The notes under the pieces: model-generated | The model's input: the letters and a program-made list of their open reading frames with translations, nothing else | Databases searched by the model: none | Told to the model about the DNA's origin: nothing | DNA from: Porphyromonas sp. COT-239 OH1446 | Lineage (GTDB): Bacteria; Bacteroidota; Bacteroidia; Bacteroidales; Porphyromonadaceae | Direction: 5' to 3' | Length of the DNA: 64,000 bases | Assembly: GCF_000768875.1 (NCBI RefSeq) | Contig: NZ_JRAO01000016.1 | Span: 29,248 to 93,247, forward strand | Shown here: positions 35,283 through 43,752 of the stretch, piece by piece | Layout: each line of letters starts with the position of its first letter | How positions within the stretch are numbered: position 1 is the stretch's first letter | Translations under genes and position numbers: made by a program

Positions 35283-36521
35283 TTAGCGTCGCTTGAGGAT
35301 GCTGTTGAGGATGCGTGCTGTGTGGATGAGTTTACCACTCTTGAGCGAATAGATCTCCACGCTCCAGAGGTGCGTACTGCGTCCCTGGTGCATGATACGA
35401 GCTTCGGCACGCATCATATCCCCCTCAATGGCTGAGGAGATATGATTGCCACTGACCTGCATCCCGACCTGTATCTCTCCCTCCTCCAGCAGAGCCACAG
35501 AGCCTAGGCCTGCCATAGTCTCGGCAAAGGCTAGATTCGCCCCTCCGTGCAGGATGCCCATGGGCTGGCGGGTACGCTTATCTACGGGCATTGTCCCCTC
35601 TACATAGCCTCGGGAGATCGCTGTGCAGCGGATGCCGAGCGAGTCCATCAGTGTACCGGGGACGATCGAGTTGATCTCCTCGATCGTGTAGGGGACGTCC
35701 TCTCGAGGGGTGAAGATATACTTGTTCAGCAGGTGGGCTATGCCATCCTCATTGTTACTTAGGGTAACGTACTCGGCACAGCTTTTGATAGCCTCCTTGG
35801 CATTGGCCATAGCCACACCGAGGCCTGCATACTGGATCATCTCCAGGTCATTGAAGCTATCTCCTACAGCAATTAGTTCCTCAGCCGTGTAGCCGAGACG
35901 ATCGACTAGCTGAGAGATACTCGAAGCCTTGTGCACCCCCCAGGGTACTAGCTCGAGGAAAGAGGGGTGTGATCGGAAAACGTTGACTCGCCCTGCTAGT
36001 CGCTCCTGTGCGATCGGTTCAAGGGCCTCGATCCGTTCGCTAGGGCCGACGATCAAGCACTTGGGGCGGCTCGAGGGATTGGCTGCAACGAAGTCCACTA
36101 CTTGTCTAGGTTTCATCCCTGTGATCCCCACTTCGAGCTGCAAGTAAGGGTCATCAATGCACTCAGAGATGATCTCATCCTCTGAGGTGTAGGTCAAGAT
36201 GTTGAGCCCGTGCTCCTGGGCTAGGTCATAGAGTGAGGCGATGGTCTCGCTCCCTAGGCTTGCCTGAGCAATAGGGTTGGCTAGGCGGCAGTTGTAGACC
36301 TCGCCCCCATTGAAGGGCATCAGGTAGCCGCTATACCGCTCCAGCTGCAGCTCTTGAGCAATGCCCCTGAGACCTGCTAGAGGCCTGCCAGAGGCGATGA
36401 TGAGCCGAATGCCAAACTCCTCCTGAGCACGCAGCAGGGCTACTCGGGTGAGCTCTGTTAGCTCGCCCGAGTCATTGACGAGGGTGCCATCGACGTCGAT
36501 GGCCATGAGCTTGTACTTCAT
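35283..36521 (-). CDS. HAD-IIB (Cof-type) phosphatase / hotdog thioesterase fusion
   Basis: A 412-residue fusion. Residues 1-270 are a Cof-like HAD phosphatase: DVDGTL with Asp9/Asp11, SGRP, NGG, and GDSFNDLEMI with Asp221/Asp225. Residues ~280-412 are a hotdog thioesterase of the PaaI/MenI type: GILHGGANLAFAETMAGLG (His325-Gly-Gly, Glu334) and GNHISSAIEGD. MenI-type enzymes hydrolyse DHNA-CoA in menaquinone synthesis, so this domain may do so; the phosphatase may act on a sugar or flavin phosphate. Both active sites look intact. It is alone, 23 bases after the barrel gene's downstream end. Confidence 0.9.
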   Translation of the reverse strand: MKYKLMAIDVDGTLVNDSGELTELTRVALLRAQEEFGIRLIIASGRPLAGLRGIAQELQLERYSGYLMPFNGGEVYNCRLANPIAQASLGSETIASLYDLAQEHGLNILTYTSEDEIISECIDDPYLQLEVGITGMKPRQVVDFVAANPSSRPKCLIVGPSERIEALEPIAQERLAGRVNVFRSHPSFLELVPWGVHKASSISQLVDRLGYTAEELIAVGDSFNDLEMIQYAGLGVAMANAKEAIKSCAEYVTLSNNEDGIAHLLNKYIFTPREDVPYTIEEINSIVPGTLMDSLGIRCTAISRGYVEGTMPVDKRTRQPMGILHGGANLAFAETMAGLGSVALLEEGEIQVGMQVSGNHISSAIEGDMMRAEARIMHQGRSTHLWSVEIYSLKSGKLIHTARILNSILKRR

Positions 36522-36544
36522 ACTCTAGTCGTAGTTTTTAGGGG

Positions 36545-38419
36545 TTAGAAATTGACGTTGATCCCTGCCGAGACCATGGTTTGCTGCATGCGGTAGCCAT
36601 AGTAGAGGGTGCTCTTGGAGTTAGGCATCCAGCTGAGTTGACCCTGTAGGGAGATATGAGAGTTGGCCTTGTAGACGAGGCCTAGATGGATCAGATGCAT
36701 GGCTTCGAGCTCCTCGGTGCTCTTCTTCGGGAGGTAGCGGTAGAGGATGCCCGAGCGTAGCTCATAGCTGACCTTGAGGCTGAAGTCCTTGACGGGCATG
36801 TATTCATACGAGGCATCTATGACCCAGCTAGGCCTTCCCGATACGACCTCATCGTTCTTACCTTGGTAGTTGTGGTAGGAAGCCGAGAGCTGAGCTCTCC
36901 AGAGGCCATGATGGCTGTAGCCTAGATGACCTCCTAGGCTCAGATGGCGCACATCGGTATAGTAGGGGGAGAACTCGATCGCATAGATCGAGCGGCTATC
37001 CAGTGGCGAGACGCCAGAGATCTCATACGGAGGTAGTCCCTCGATCAGTGTAGGGGAGGAGTAATATGGTGTCAGATGCTCATGCGTCTGAGCAGCGAAG
37101 TTGAGATCCCTCTGACGTAGGCTGTAGCCCGCATAGAGCTCTAAGGATAGAGCCCGAGCGATAGAGCCCGAGAGGGATAGACGACTTTGGTGGCGCACCT
37201 GAGTGCTACCTCCGATCACCCCTCGGGTACGATAGGGCATCAGCTGAGCCAGACGAGCCAAGTGGTTCTCTTCGACGCCTCCGTCGGCCTGAGCTCTGAT
37301 GCACCATGTCTCGGCGAAGGTGAGCTCAGCGTCTAGGTAGGGCCAGAGGAAGAGGCTGCCTCCCTCTACCGACGAGTCGTTCGATAGCCCTACACCTGCT
37401 CGAATTTGCCAGCTTTGTCCCTCGACCTGCCAGTAGGGAGCGAGGCTGATTTGGGTCTTATTGATCCTCTCCCCACTGGGTGTAGCCATGAGGACGGGAG
37501 GAAGATTGCGGCTATAGAGCAGAGCTGATACCTCGAGGTGTGCCCCGAGTGAGTGGTCGCCCCCGATCCCCACACGGGCATTCGCCTCCAAGCTGGGACG
37601 GATCTCCCCGATGCTCACGGCAGGACTGCCGAGGAGCTTACGGCGAGAGATGCTCGAGTAGTCTAGCCCTGCTCTGAGGTCATAGGCGAACGAACTGCCC
37701 TGATCGGGTAGTGAACTGAGCCCTACAGAGGTGGAGAGATAATGGCCGAAGAGGTGCTCCTTGCCCAGCAGATGTTGCTTCTCTCGGTCTAGGCCGTTCG
37801 GGTTGTCTGTGTAGAACCGAGGTTCTATCACCGCCCCATAATAGTTATAACCATGGTGGCGGTAGTCTGCCGCGATGCTCCATAGACTAGAGGTGGCCTT
37901 TCGCTTGTAGTCTCCATGGATACGGAAGTCATTCTCCCGTGCATGCAGGTCGTTGAAGAGTCCTTGATAGGGCGTGTAGCTCGAGAAGAGGGTCGAGAGA
38001 CTGAGGTCTAGACGTTCCCTCTCGCTGGCTATAGGCCGATAGCCTGCTCTCAGACCTAAGTGAGGGCTAATGCCTGCCCTGAGGTTGATATACCCCCGCA
38101 TAGGACTAGGGGCGAATTGCCCAACTAGCCTGCCTAGAGACGAGAGGGGGGAGAGGCCAAAGCCCTCAGATAGCCTCGGAGCCGCACTCATATGACCACG
38201 AGAGGAAGGCATGGCTTGCATGGGCGTTATCTCGAAGCTCAAGGGTAGAGGGGTTTGCTTGCCGAGCTTCACGGCCTCGTCTGTGTGGACTGTGAGCTCT
38301 CGGCGCAGGGTATCGACCCTCTGACGCTGTGGTGATTGGGCCTCGAGGTGAGGGGCGATGGGGAGTATGAGCCCTAGGAGGCAGAGGAGTCGGCCTAGGG
38401 GGGGGAGGGTGGTGTTCAT
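36545..38419 (-). CDS. Exported beta-barrel protein without plug, TonB-receptor-like
   Basis: A 624-residue protein with a signal peptide (ending HLEAQ). The first ~100 residues are unstructured-looking; the rest is rich in alternating aromatic strands typical of an outer-membrane barrel and ends in a strand MQQTMVSAGINVNF with a terminal Phe. No CarboxypepD_reg or TonB plug domain is visible, so it is not a standard TonB-dependent receptor. Its ATG overlaps the stop of the upstream TPR gene by one base (TAATG), a sign of coupled translation and of joint function. Similar pairs occur in other Bacteroidota, but the substrate is unknown. Confidence 0.75.
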   Translation of the reverse strand: MNTTLPPLGRLLCLLGLILPIAPHLEAQSPQRQRVDTLRRELTVHTDEAVKLGKQTPLPLSFEITPMQAMPSSRGHMSAAPRLSEGFGLSPLSSLGRLVGQFAPSPMRGYINLRAGISPHLGLRAGYRPIASERERLDLSLSTLFSSYTPYQGLFNDLHARENDFRIHGDYKRKATSSLWSIAADYRHHGYNYYGAVIEPRFYTDNPNGLDREKQHLLGKEHLFGHYLSTSVGLSSLPDQGSSFAYDLRAGLDYSSISRRKLLGSPAVSIGEIRPSLEANARVGIGGDHSLGAHLEVSALLYSRNLPPVLMATPSGERINKTQISLAPYWQVEGQSWQIRAGVGLSNDSSVEGGSLFLWPYLDAELTFAETWCIRAQADGGVEENHLARLAQLMPYRTRGVIGGSTQVRHQSRLSLSGSIARALSLELYAGYSLRQRDLNFAAQTHEHLTPYYSSPTLIEGLPPYEISGVSPLDSRSIYAIEFSPYYTDVRHLSLGGHLGYSHHGLWRAQLSASYHNYQGKNDEVVSGRPSWVIDASYEYMPVKDFSLKVSYELRSGILYRYLPKKSTEELEAMHLIHLGLVYKANSHISLQGQLSWMPNSKSTLYYGYRMQQTMVSAGINVNF

Positions 38420-41400
38420 TATTGCTTGTTAAATAGTTGCATTCGTTGATTGATCATTTGAGCGATGTCCTCTTCGTCTCCTTGGTAATTCTCCTTGAGG
38501 CTGGAGATGTATTGCTCGGCAGCGTATCGATCCCCCAGCATCATGTAGCAGTCAGAGAGTAGGATGAAGGAGCGTGCCATCCAGTACTGCTGGGTCGAGC
38601 CCTGGGCGATGAATTGCTCGAGGAGCTTCTTGGCCTCGGAGACACGCCCCGAAGCGTAGGCTATACGTGCCCTGCTGTGGTAAGCCTCGGCCCCATAAGG
38701 GCTATCGAGTCGTTTGTCTAGGCTCGAGTAGATCTTAGCAGCTTCGTTGGATTTGTTTTGTGCCTCGGAGGCCTTGCCTCGGATGAGGGTGAGCTCGTCC
38801 TGCATCTCTTGGGAGAGTGGTTTGAGGTTTAGGGTCTGCTCGGCCATTTGTGCGCTGAGGGCTGGATCTCCCTCTTTGAGGGCCAGTCGGGCTACGAGCA
38901 GCCCTGCACGCTGCCGCTCGCCCAGGCTGAGGTCGGGGAAGGCATAGAGTGCACGATAGGAGGCTAGAGCCTCTCTGCCCTGCTCCTGCTTGTATTGGTA
39001 GTCTGCCAAGAGCTCGAGGGCCTCGAGGCGGAGGGCTGCCTCGGTCTCGGCTCGGTTTAGCTGGCTGAGTAGGGGGAGAGCTTCGGTAGCTTGGCCTGTA
39101 GCTAGCAGGTCTTTGGCAAGCATCAGTCGAGCCTTGTCGGTGTCTTGATGCGAAGGGAAGCGTTGGACGAAGCCTTGTAGGGCTCTGATCGAGGAGGCAT
39201 GCCCCTGCAGATGCTGGTTCTGAGCCGAGAGGAAGAGTAGATGTCCAGCCTCCTCGTCCGAGGGCTTGAGTCCAGCCCCGAGGGCTTCGGCATAACTCAT
39301 GTACTCATCCATGCGGCTCTGTGCGGTGTAGATGTTTTTGAGGTCAGCCAAGGCTGTCCGAGCCTCTGCGGTCGTGGGGTGATCGGCGATGACCCTCTTG
39401 TAGATAGCGATGGCCTCCTCCGCTCTAGAGGCATTGTAGTGGAGCATGGCTCGCTCGAGGCTGGCAAGACGTGCCTCTCGGCTATGGGGGAAGCGTCGCT
39501 CGATCTCTCTGAAGCTCTCTTCGGCCTCTGAATTGCTCTGCCCGCTGAGTATCTGTGCCCTCCCCTTGTCGTATAGAGCCTCGGCGACGAAGGGGGCTCG
39601 AGGGTGCTTGCTCAGGAGCTGATTGATCGTCGAGATCTGCTGGGCATAGTCGGAGCGGCGGCCGTAGAGGTGCTGCAAGCGGTAAAGGGCCTCGGCATTG
39701 CCCCCCTCGACGAGGTCATTGGCCTTGCTGTAGTGCTGGATCGCCTCGGCCGAGGGGCCGAGGGCTACGAGGGCACAGTCGCCTCGACGTAGCTGAGCGT
39801 CGGAGCGCAGAGCGGGGTCGGTGGCTAGGGTCTCGAATTGGGCGAAGGCTCTGTCGGCCTCGGGGTATGCCCCGAGGTTATATTGTGCATAGCCTAGGAT
39901 GTAGTGGAGGATGCCTCGACCGAGGGAAGAAGCCTGTGCCTTCTTTAGGGCGAGGCGGGCCGCATCCCTCGCCTCGGTATAAGCCCCTCGGGAGAGATGC
40001 ATCCGTGCCGAGAGTGCAAGGGCCTCCGTATAATAGAGGCCTTGATCACCGAGCTTGATAGCCTCGTTGAGATACCGCTGCCAGAGCTCGGGCTTCTCCT
40101 GCTGTATGTAGAGCTCGCCTAGGCGGCAGAGGATGTACTGCTGGGTGTGTAGGATGGAGGCCGGAGGGTTGTCGAGGCGTTTGATCACGTCGAGCGAGGC
40201 TGCATAGTCTTTGCTCAGTGCCAGTTGATCCGCTAGCTCGTCGTAGACCTCTCTATGGCGAGGAGAGTCTGCAAACTCCTTGAGATACTGCTCGTAGAGG
40301 CGTAGGCTGTGCCCGAAGTCCGAGGCAGCCCCTCCGCTGGAGGCCTTTATGCTGTTGTAGATGGCATACTCTCTAGCTTGTGGGGTTGCCCCTGGGTGGC
40401 CTGCTGCTGCGCCGAAGGCGAGTAGAGCCTGCGATCGCTCTCCGGCCTCGAGGCGCATATTCCCTTGTAGGATGTGTGCTAGAGCTCCGACCTCGTGTGT
40501 GGAGCTGGTGGCTAGGGCGAGGGCCTTACGAGCCCCGTCGTAGTCCTTGCTCTTGTAGAGAATGGTAGCCAGGGTGTATGCCTCTTCGGGCAGGAGGTCT
40601 CCTTGCTGCAAGAGGGGGAGCAGATACTCTCGGGCTGCAGCCTCGTCGCCCTCGTGCTCGTATGCTCGCCCTAGTGTGCCCATGAGGCGAGGACGCTTGA
40701 GGAGCTCTGGGTACTTGAGCCCTGCCAGCAGGGTCTGCTGGATGGCCTCTTCGGGCGATTTTGTTTGGAAGCCGATGAGGGCCTTGAGGTAGGCAACCTC
40801 GGGAGCTAAGGCCTTGCTCCATCGCCTCTCGGAGAGGAGGTGCTGAGCCTGTGGGGTATTGTCCTCGTGCCATTCGAGGGCTGCGATGAGCAGGAGTGCT
40901 TGCTCGCCCCAGAGGGAGTTGCTGATGATCGCCCGCTCTAGATGGGGGCGAGCCTCTCTGATGGGGTGTCGTGGGGTCGGTTTGCAGAGGGTAATGTAGC
41001 CTAGGTAAACCTCTCTCTCGGCCTGCTCAGCCTCGGAGAGCCCCCTGAGGTCTATGCGCTCGAGTAGCCCTCTGGCCTGGAGTAGCTGCCCCTTGGAGAT
41101 ATAGGCTGAGGCCATGAGCAGCTGGGCCCGCTCTCGATCGAGCGAACTGGGATGCTGCTCGAGGAAGGTGTTGAGTACCTCCTCGGGGGCTTCTAGGCCC
41201 GTGGTGATGAGCCCTGCAAGCAATTGGTCATAGGCAGCCCTGGAGCTGGGGGGCAGGAGGCGAGGCAGCAGCGGAAGGGCCTGCTGCTGATAGCCCACGA
41301 AGTTGCCCCCGAGGATGTCGTGCCGAGCCTGCGTCATGATGAGGGCAGAGCCAGAGGGGGCTGTCTGCTGTGCTAGGGTGGGCAATGAGAGTGCGCCCGA

Positions 41401-41430
41401 TAGCCCTAGGCACAGGATGAGGTGTTTCAT
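38419..41430 (-). CDS. Large exported tetratricopeptide-repeat protein
   Basis: A 1003-residue protein with a signal peptide (MKHLILCLGLSGALSLPTLA) and then TPR-like helix pairs almost to the end. Units such as GRAYEHEGDEAAAREYLLPL and GYAQYNLGAYPEADRAFAQF fit the TPR pattern. The ATG at 41430 is preferred to the one at 41445, as it begins the signal peptide. It likely sits in the periplasm and works with the barrel encoded immediately downstream, with which it shares an overlapping stop/start. A -7 box TATCTTTG on the minus strand lies at 41562-41569, upstream. Confidence 0.85.
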   Translation of the reverse strand: MKHLILCLGLSGALSLPTLAQQTAPSGSALIMTQARHDILGGNFVGYQQQALPLLPRLLPPSSRAAYDQLLAGLITTGLEAPEEVLNTFLEQHPSSLDRERAQLLMASAYISKGQLLQARGLLERIDLRGLSEAEQAEREVYLGYITLCKPTPRHPIREARPHLERAIISNSLWGEQALLLIAALEWHEDNTPQAQHLLSERRWSKALAPEVAYLKALIGFQTKSPEEAIQQTLLAGLKYPELLKRPRLMGTLGRAYEHEGDEAAAREYLLPLLQQGDLLPEEAYTLATILYKSKDYDGARKALALATSSTHEVGALAHILQGNMRLEAGERSQALLAFGAAAGHPGATPQAREYAIYNSIKASSGGAASDFGHSLRLYEQYLKEFADSPRHREVYDELADQLALSKDYAASLDVIKRLDNPPASILHTQQYILCRLGELYIQQEKPELWQRYLNEAIKLGDQGLYYTEALALSARMHLSRGAYTEARDAARLALKKAQASSLGRGILHYILGYAQYNLGAYPEADRAFAQFETLATDPALRSDAQLRRGDCALVALGPSAEAIQHYSKANDLVEGGNAEALYRLQHLYGRRSDYAQQISTINQLLSKHPRAPFVAEALYDKGRAQILSGQSNSEAEESFREIERRFPHSREARLASLERAMLHYNASRAEEAIAIYKRVIADHPTTAEARTALADLKNIYTAQSRMDEYMSYAEALGAGLKPSDEEAGHLLFLSAQNQHLQGHASSIRALQGFVQRFPSHQDTDKARLMLAKDLLATGQATEALPLLSQLNRAETEAALRLEALELLADYQYKQEQGREALASYRALYAFPDLSLGERQRAGLLVARLALKEGDPALSAQMAEQTLNLKPLSQEMQDELTLIRGKASEAQNKSNEAAKIYSSLDKRLDSPYGAEAYHSRARIAYASGRVSEAKKLLEQFIAQGSTQQYWMARSFILLSDCYMMLGDRYAAEQYISSLKENYQGDEEDIAQMINQRMQLFNKQ

Positions 41431-41561
41431 ATTTGTTGGGTGCATGATGTAGCTTGATCTACGTCGTTTATTGGGTTGAGCCTATTGTTGTCTCCGAGGC
41501 TCGGGGGAGGTGTCCGCAGGGCCTTGAGAGGCTATCCCGAGGATAGCGGAAGACAGTAGGA

Positions 41562-41569
41562 CAAAGATA
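41562..41569 (-). promoter_or_regulatory. Possible -7 box for the TPR/barrel operon
   Basis: On the minus strand TATCTTTG (exact TAnnTTTG), 132 bases upstream of the start codon. It follows the htrA terminator hairpin, which fits. No -33 TTG seen. Confidence 0.4.
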
Positions 41570-41584
41570 GCAAGTTCTTAGCGA

Positions 41585-41635
41585 AGCGAGGGTGTGTCAT
41601 CCAGGCGAATAGCCTTTGGACGACACACCCTCGCT
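41585..41635. terminator. Terminator hairpin between htrA and the TPR gene
   Basis: A 14-bp perfect stem (41585-41598 with 41622-41635; AGCGAGGGTGTGTC arms) that continues past a single mismatch into TCCA/TGGA and GGC/GCC pairs. A T-run follows on the plus strand but not on the minus strand, where htrA needs it. Confidence 0.75.
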
Positions 41636-41666
41636 GTTTTTGGATAGCCTCTAGTGAGGCGATGGG

Positions 41667-43166
41667 TTACTTAACCTCTACGTAGTAGGTGTACATCTCT
41701 CCCTCCTGAGGGTAGAAGCCTCTCAGGGCGATGCGCCTAGCTCCCGAAGCTTTAGCTTGGGCGAGAATGCGGCTGAGGTCGTTGGTGCTGCGTATGGGGG
41801 TGTCGTTGATGGTCAGTAGGATGAAGCCTGCACGGATGCCAGCCTCTTTCATAGCCCCCGAGTTCACTCGCTCGACCAAGAGGCCATAGGAGATGCCGTA
41901 GCTACGACGCTTGCCCTCGTCGAGGGGCTTGACTACAGCTCCGAGGCTGGCGGAGTTGCCCGCCTCATTGCGAATGAGTCCCGAGCCACCAGTCTTGTTC
42001 TTGAGCTTGACCTTGAGGATTTTTTCTGTGCCCTTGCGATCGATCTTCATCTCTACGACGTCGCCAGGGCGGAAGCGGCTGAGCTGTTCCTGCAGCTGCC
42101 CGAAGTTGTTGATAGGGGTATTGCCAATGGCGACGATGACGTCCCCGATCTCTACACCTGCGGCTAGGGCTGCACTAATTTCGGAGAATTCGCCTACATA
42201 GACCCCACTATTGACCTTGAGCCCCTGCTGCTGGGCGAATTCTGCGTCCATATCTCTCCCCCCGATGCCGAGGAAGGCTCGCTGCACAGCCCCATACTTC
42301 TTGATGTCGGAGACGACCTTGGCAGCCATGTTGATGGGCACGGCGAAGGAGTAACCGGCGAAGTTGCCCGTATCCGAATAGATCATCGTGTTGATGCCGA
42401 CCAGCTCGCCCGAGGCATTGACCAGTGCGCCACCGCTATTACCCGAGTTGATGGCCGCATCTGTTTGGATGAAGGCCTCGACACGATTGCGTCCCCCTGC
42501 CGAGCGAGACTTTGCACTCACGATGCCTGCCGTTACGGTGCTGTTGAGGTTGAAGGGGTTGCCCACGGCCAATACCCACTCGCCCAGGCGTAGGGCGTCC
42601 GAATTGCCGAAGGGGATGGTGGGCAGGTTCTTGCCCTCGACCTTGAGCAGGGCAATATCGCTGTCTGCATCTGTGCCGATGAGCTTGGCCGTGAAGGTGC
42701 GGTTGTCGTTGAGGGTAACGCTGATCTCCTGACTGTTGTCAATGACGTGGTTGTTGGTGATGATGTATCCGTCCTCGCTGATGATCACCCCAGAGCCATA
42801 GCCCACTACGGGGCGAGGGGCTTCCTGGCGCATCCCACCACGTCCGAAGAAGAGCTCAAATGGGTCGATCATCTGCTCTCGGCTCGACTGACGCACGCCC
42901 TGAGTCTTGATATGTACGACGGCTTTGATGCTGCTTTCGGCGGCAATAGTCAGGTCGGGGGCAGAGCCTACCTGCTTGACCACAGCTGCAAGGGCAGTGT
43001 TTTGAAAGCCATATTCTCCCGTCGAGGCAGAGCCCTCCTGCTCTACGCCCTCGGCTCTATATTCGCCCCCTCGGGGCAGCATCACATGTACGGTGGTAGC
43101 AGCTGCTGCTACACTCATAGCCACGACAAGGCTTGCGGTGGCAACTCTCTTCCAAATTCTGTTCAT
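41667..43166 (-). CDS. DegP/HtrA-type periplasmic serine protease
   Basis: A 499-residue Do-like protease/chaperone for misfolded envelope proteins. Start 43166 opens a membrane/signal segment (MNRIWKRVATASLVVAMSVA); the first frame ATG at 43223 would add an unlikely 19 residues. The trypsin triad is His140 (TNNHVI), Asp170 (DSDIALLKV) and Ser244 (INSGNSGGALVN). Two PDZ domains follow (about 290-380 and 400-490). Length is typical of Bacteroidota DegP. It is divergent from mfd, with 23-bp array D between. Confidence 0.93.
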   Translation of the reverse strand: MNRIWKRVATASLVVAMSVAAAATTVHVMLPRGGEYRAEGVEQEGSASTGEYGFQNTALAAVVKQVGSAPDLTIAAESSIKAVVHIKTQGVRQSSREQMIDPFELFFGRGGMRQEAPRPVVGYGSGVIISEDGYIITNNHVIDNSQEISVTLNDNRTFTAKLIGTDADSDIALLKVEGKNLPTIPFGNSDALRLGEWVLAVGNPFNLNSTVTAGIVSAKSRSAGGRNRVEAFIQTDAAINSGNSGGALVNASGELVGINTMIYSDTGNFAGYSFAVPINMAAKVVSDIKKYGAVQRAFLGIGGRDMDAEFAQQQGLKVNSGVYVGEFSEISAALAAGVEIGDVIVAIGNTPINNFGQLQEQLSRFRPGDVVEMKIDRKGTEKILKVKLKNKTGGSGLIRNEAGNSASLGAVVKPLDEGKRRSYGISYGLLVERVNSGAMKEAGIRAGFILLTINDTPIRSTNDLSRILAQAKASGARRIALRGFYPQEGEMYTYYVEVK

Positions 43167-43391
43167 TGTATTTTGTTTGTGTATAATATATTGTCCAAGC
43201 GGCTCGGGGAGGGTTGAGGCCACCCCTCTGCTGCTGTTTGCTCTTATAACGCAGCTCCGTGATAGATTATTGTGCTGCTATGCTAGGCCAGATAGACCGT
43301 GCTGATAAAAGCTAATACAAATACCATGCCAGCCTCTGCCTATTCCCCCCTGCACCCCTTGCTCTAGGTCTATTGGCTCTGCGCTTGAGCC

Positions 43392-43553
43392 CTCGATAGA
43401 GGCTCGACCGAGCTGCTAGACGATCTCTCTAGTGAGAGCTCGATAGACCCTCATTAGAGGTCTAGATAGGATCTCGGTCGAGACATAAGTAGGAGCGCAG
43501 TCGAACTCCTATTTGAATCTACATGGAGATCTAGATATGAGCTCCACGAGACT
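43392..43553. repeat. 23-bp phased intergenic array D (7 units)
   Basis: Anchors at 43392, 43416, 43439, 43462, 43485, 43508 and 43531; steps are 23 except the first, 24. Both core orientations occur: CCTATTT at 43508 and TAGATAGG / AAGTAGG forms at 43462 and 43485. Several units end in GAGGT or GAGAC at the same phase as GAGAT elsewhere. Confidence 0.8.
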
Positions 43554-43723
43554 CTGGAGGGCCTCTCTCGAGTGTCTCTGAGGGGAGCTGCCTGTCGCTT
43601 GCAGCATGGATTGGCTCTTTAGGCTCTCTTGGGTTGCGAGTGATCCTCCCCTAATGGAGGCCGGGGCGAGCAGTTGTGGGGTATTCGGTGGGCAAATGCA
43701 CCTCTCGTTTGCCCTCACTGAAG

Positions 43724-43731
43724 TATCTTTG
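43724..43731 (+). promoter_or_regulatory. Bacteroidota -7 box for mfd
   Basis: TATCTTTG, exact TAnnTTTG, 22 bases before the mfd start. TTTG at 43708-43711 is too near (12 bases) to be a normal -33. Confidence 0.5.
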
Positions 43732-43752
43732 CAGGGTTCATAACGCTAGATA

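Larger units (their letters stand above)
43167..43752. other. 586-base divergent intergenic region htrA/mfd
   Basis: Contains 23-bp array D in the middle, an htrA-side region with no clear -7 box, and the mfd -7 box at 43724-43731. No gene seen. Confidence 0.8.
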
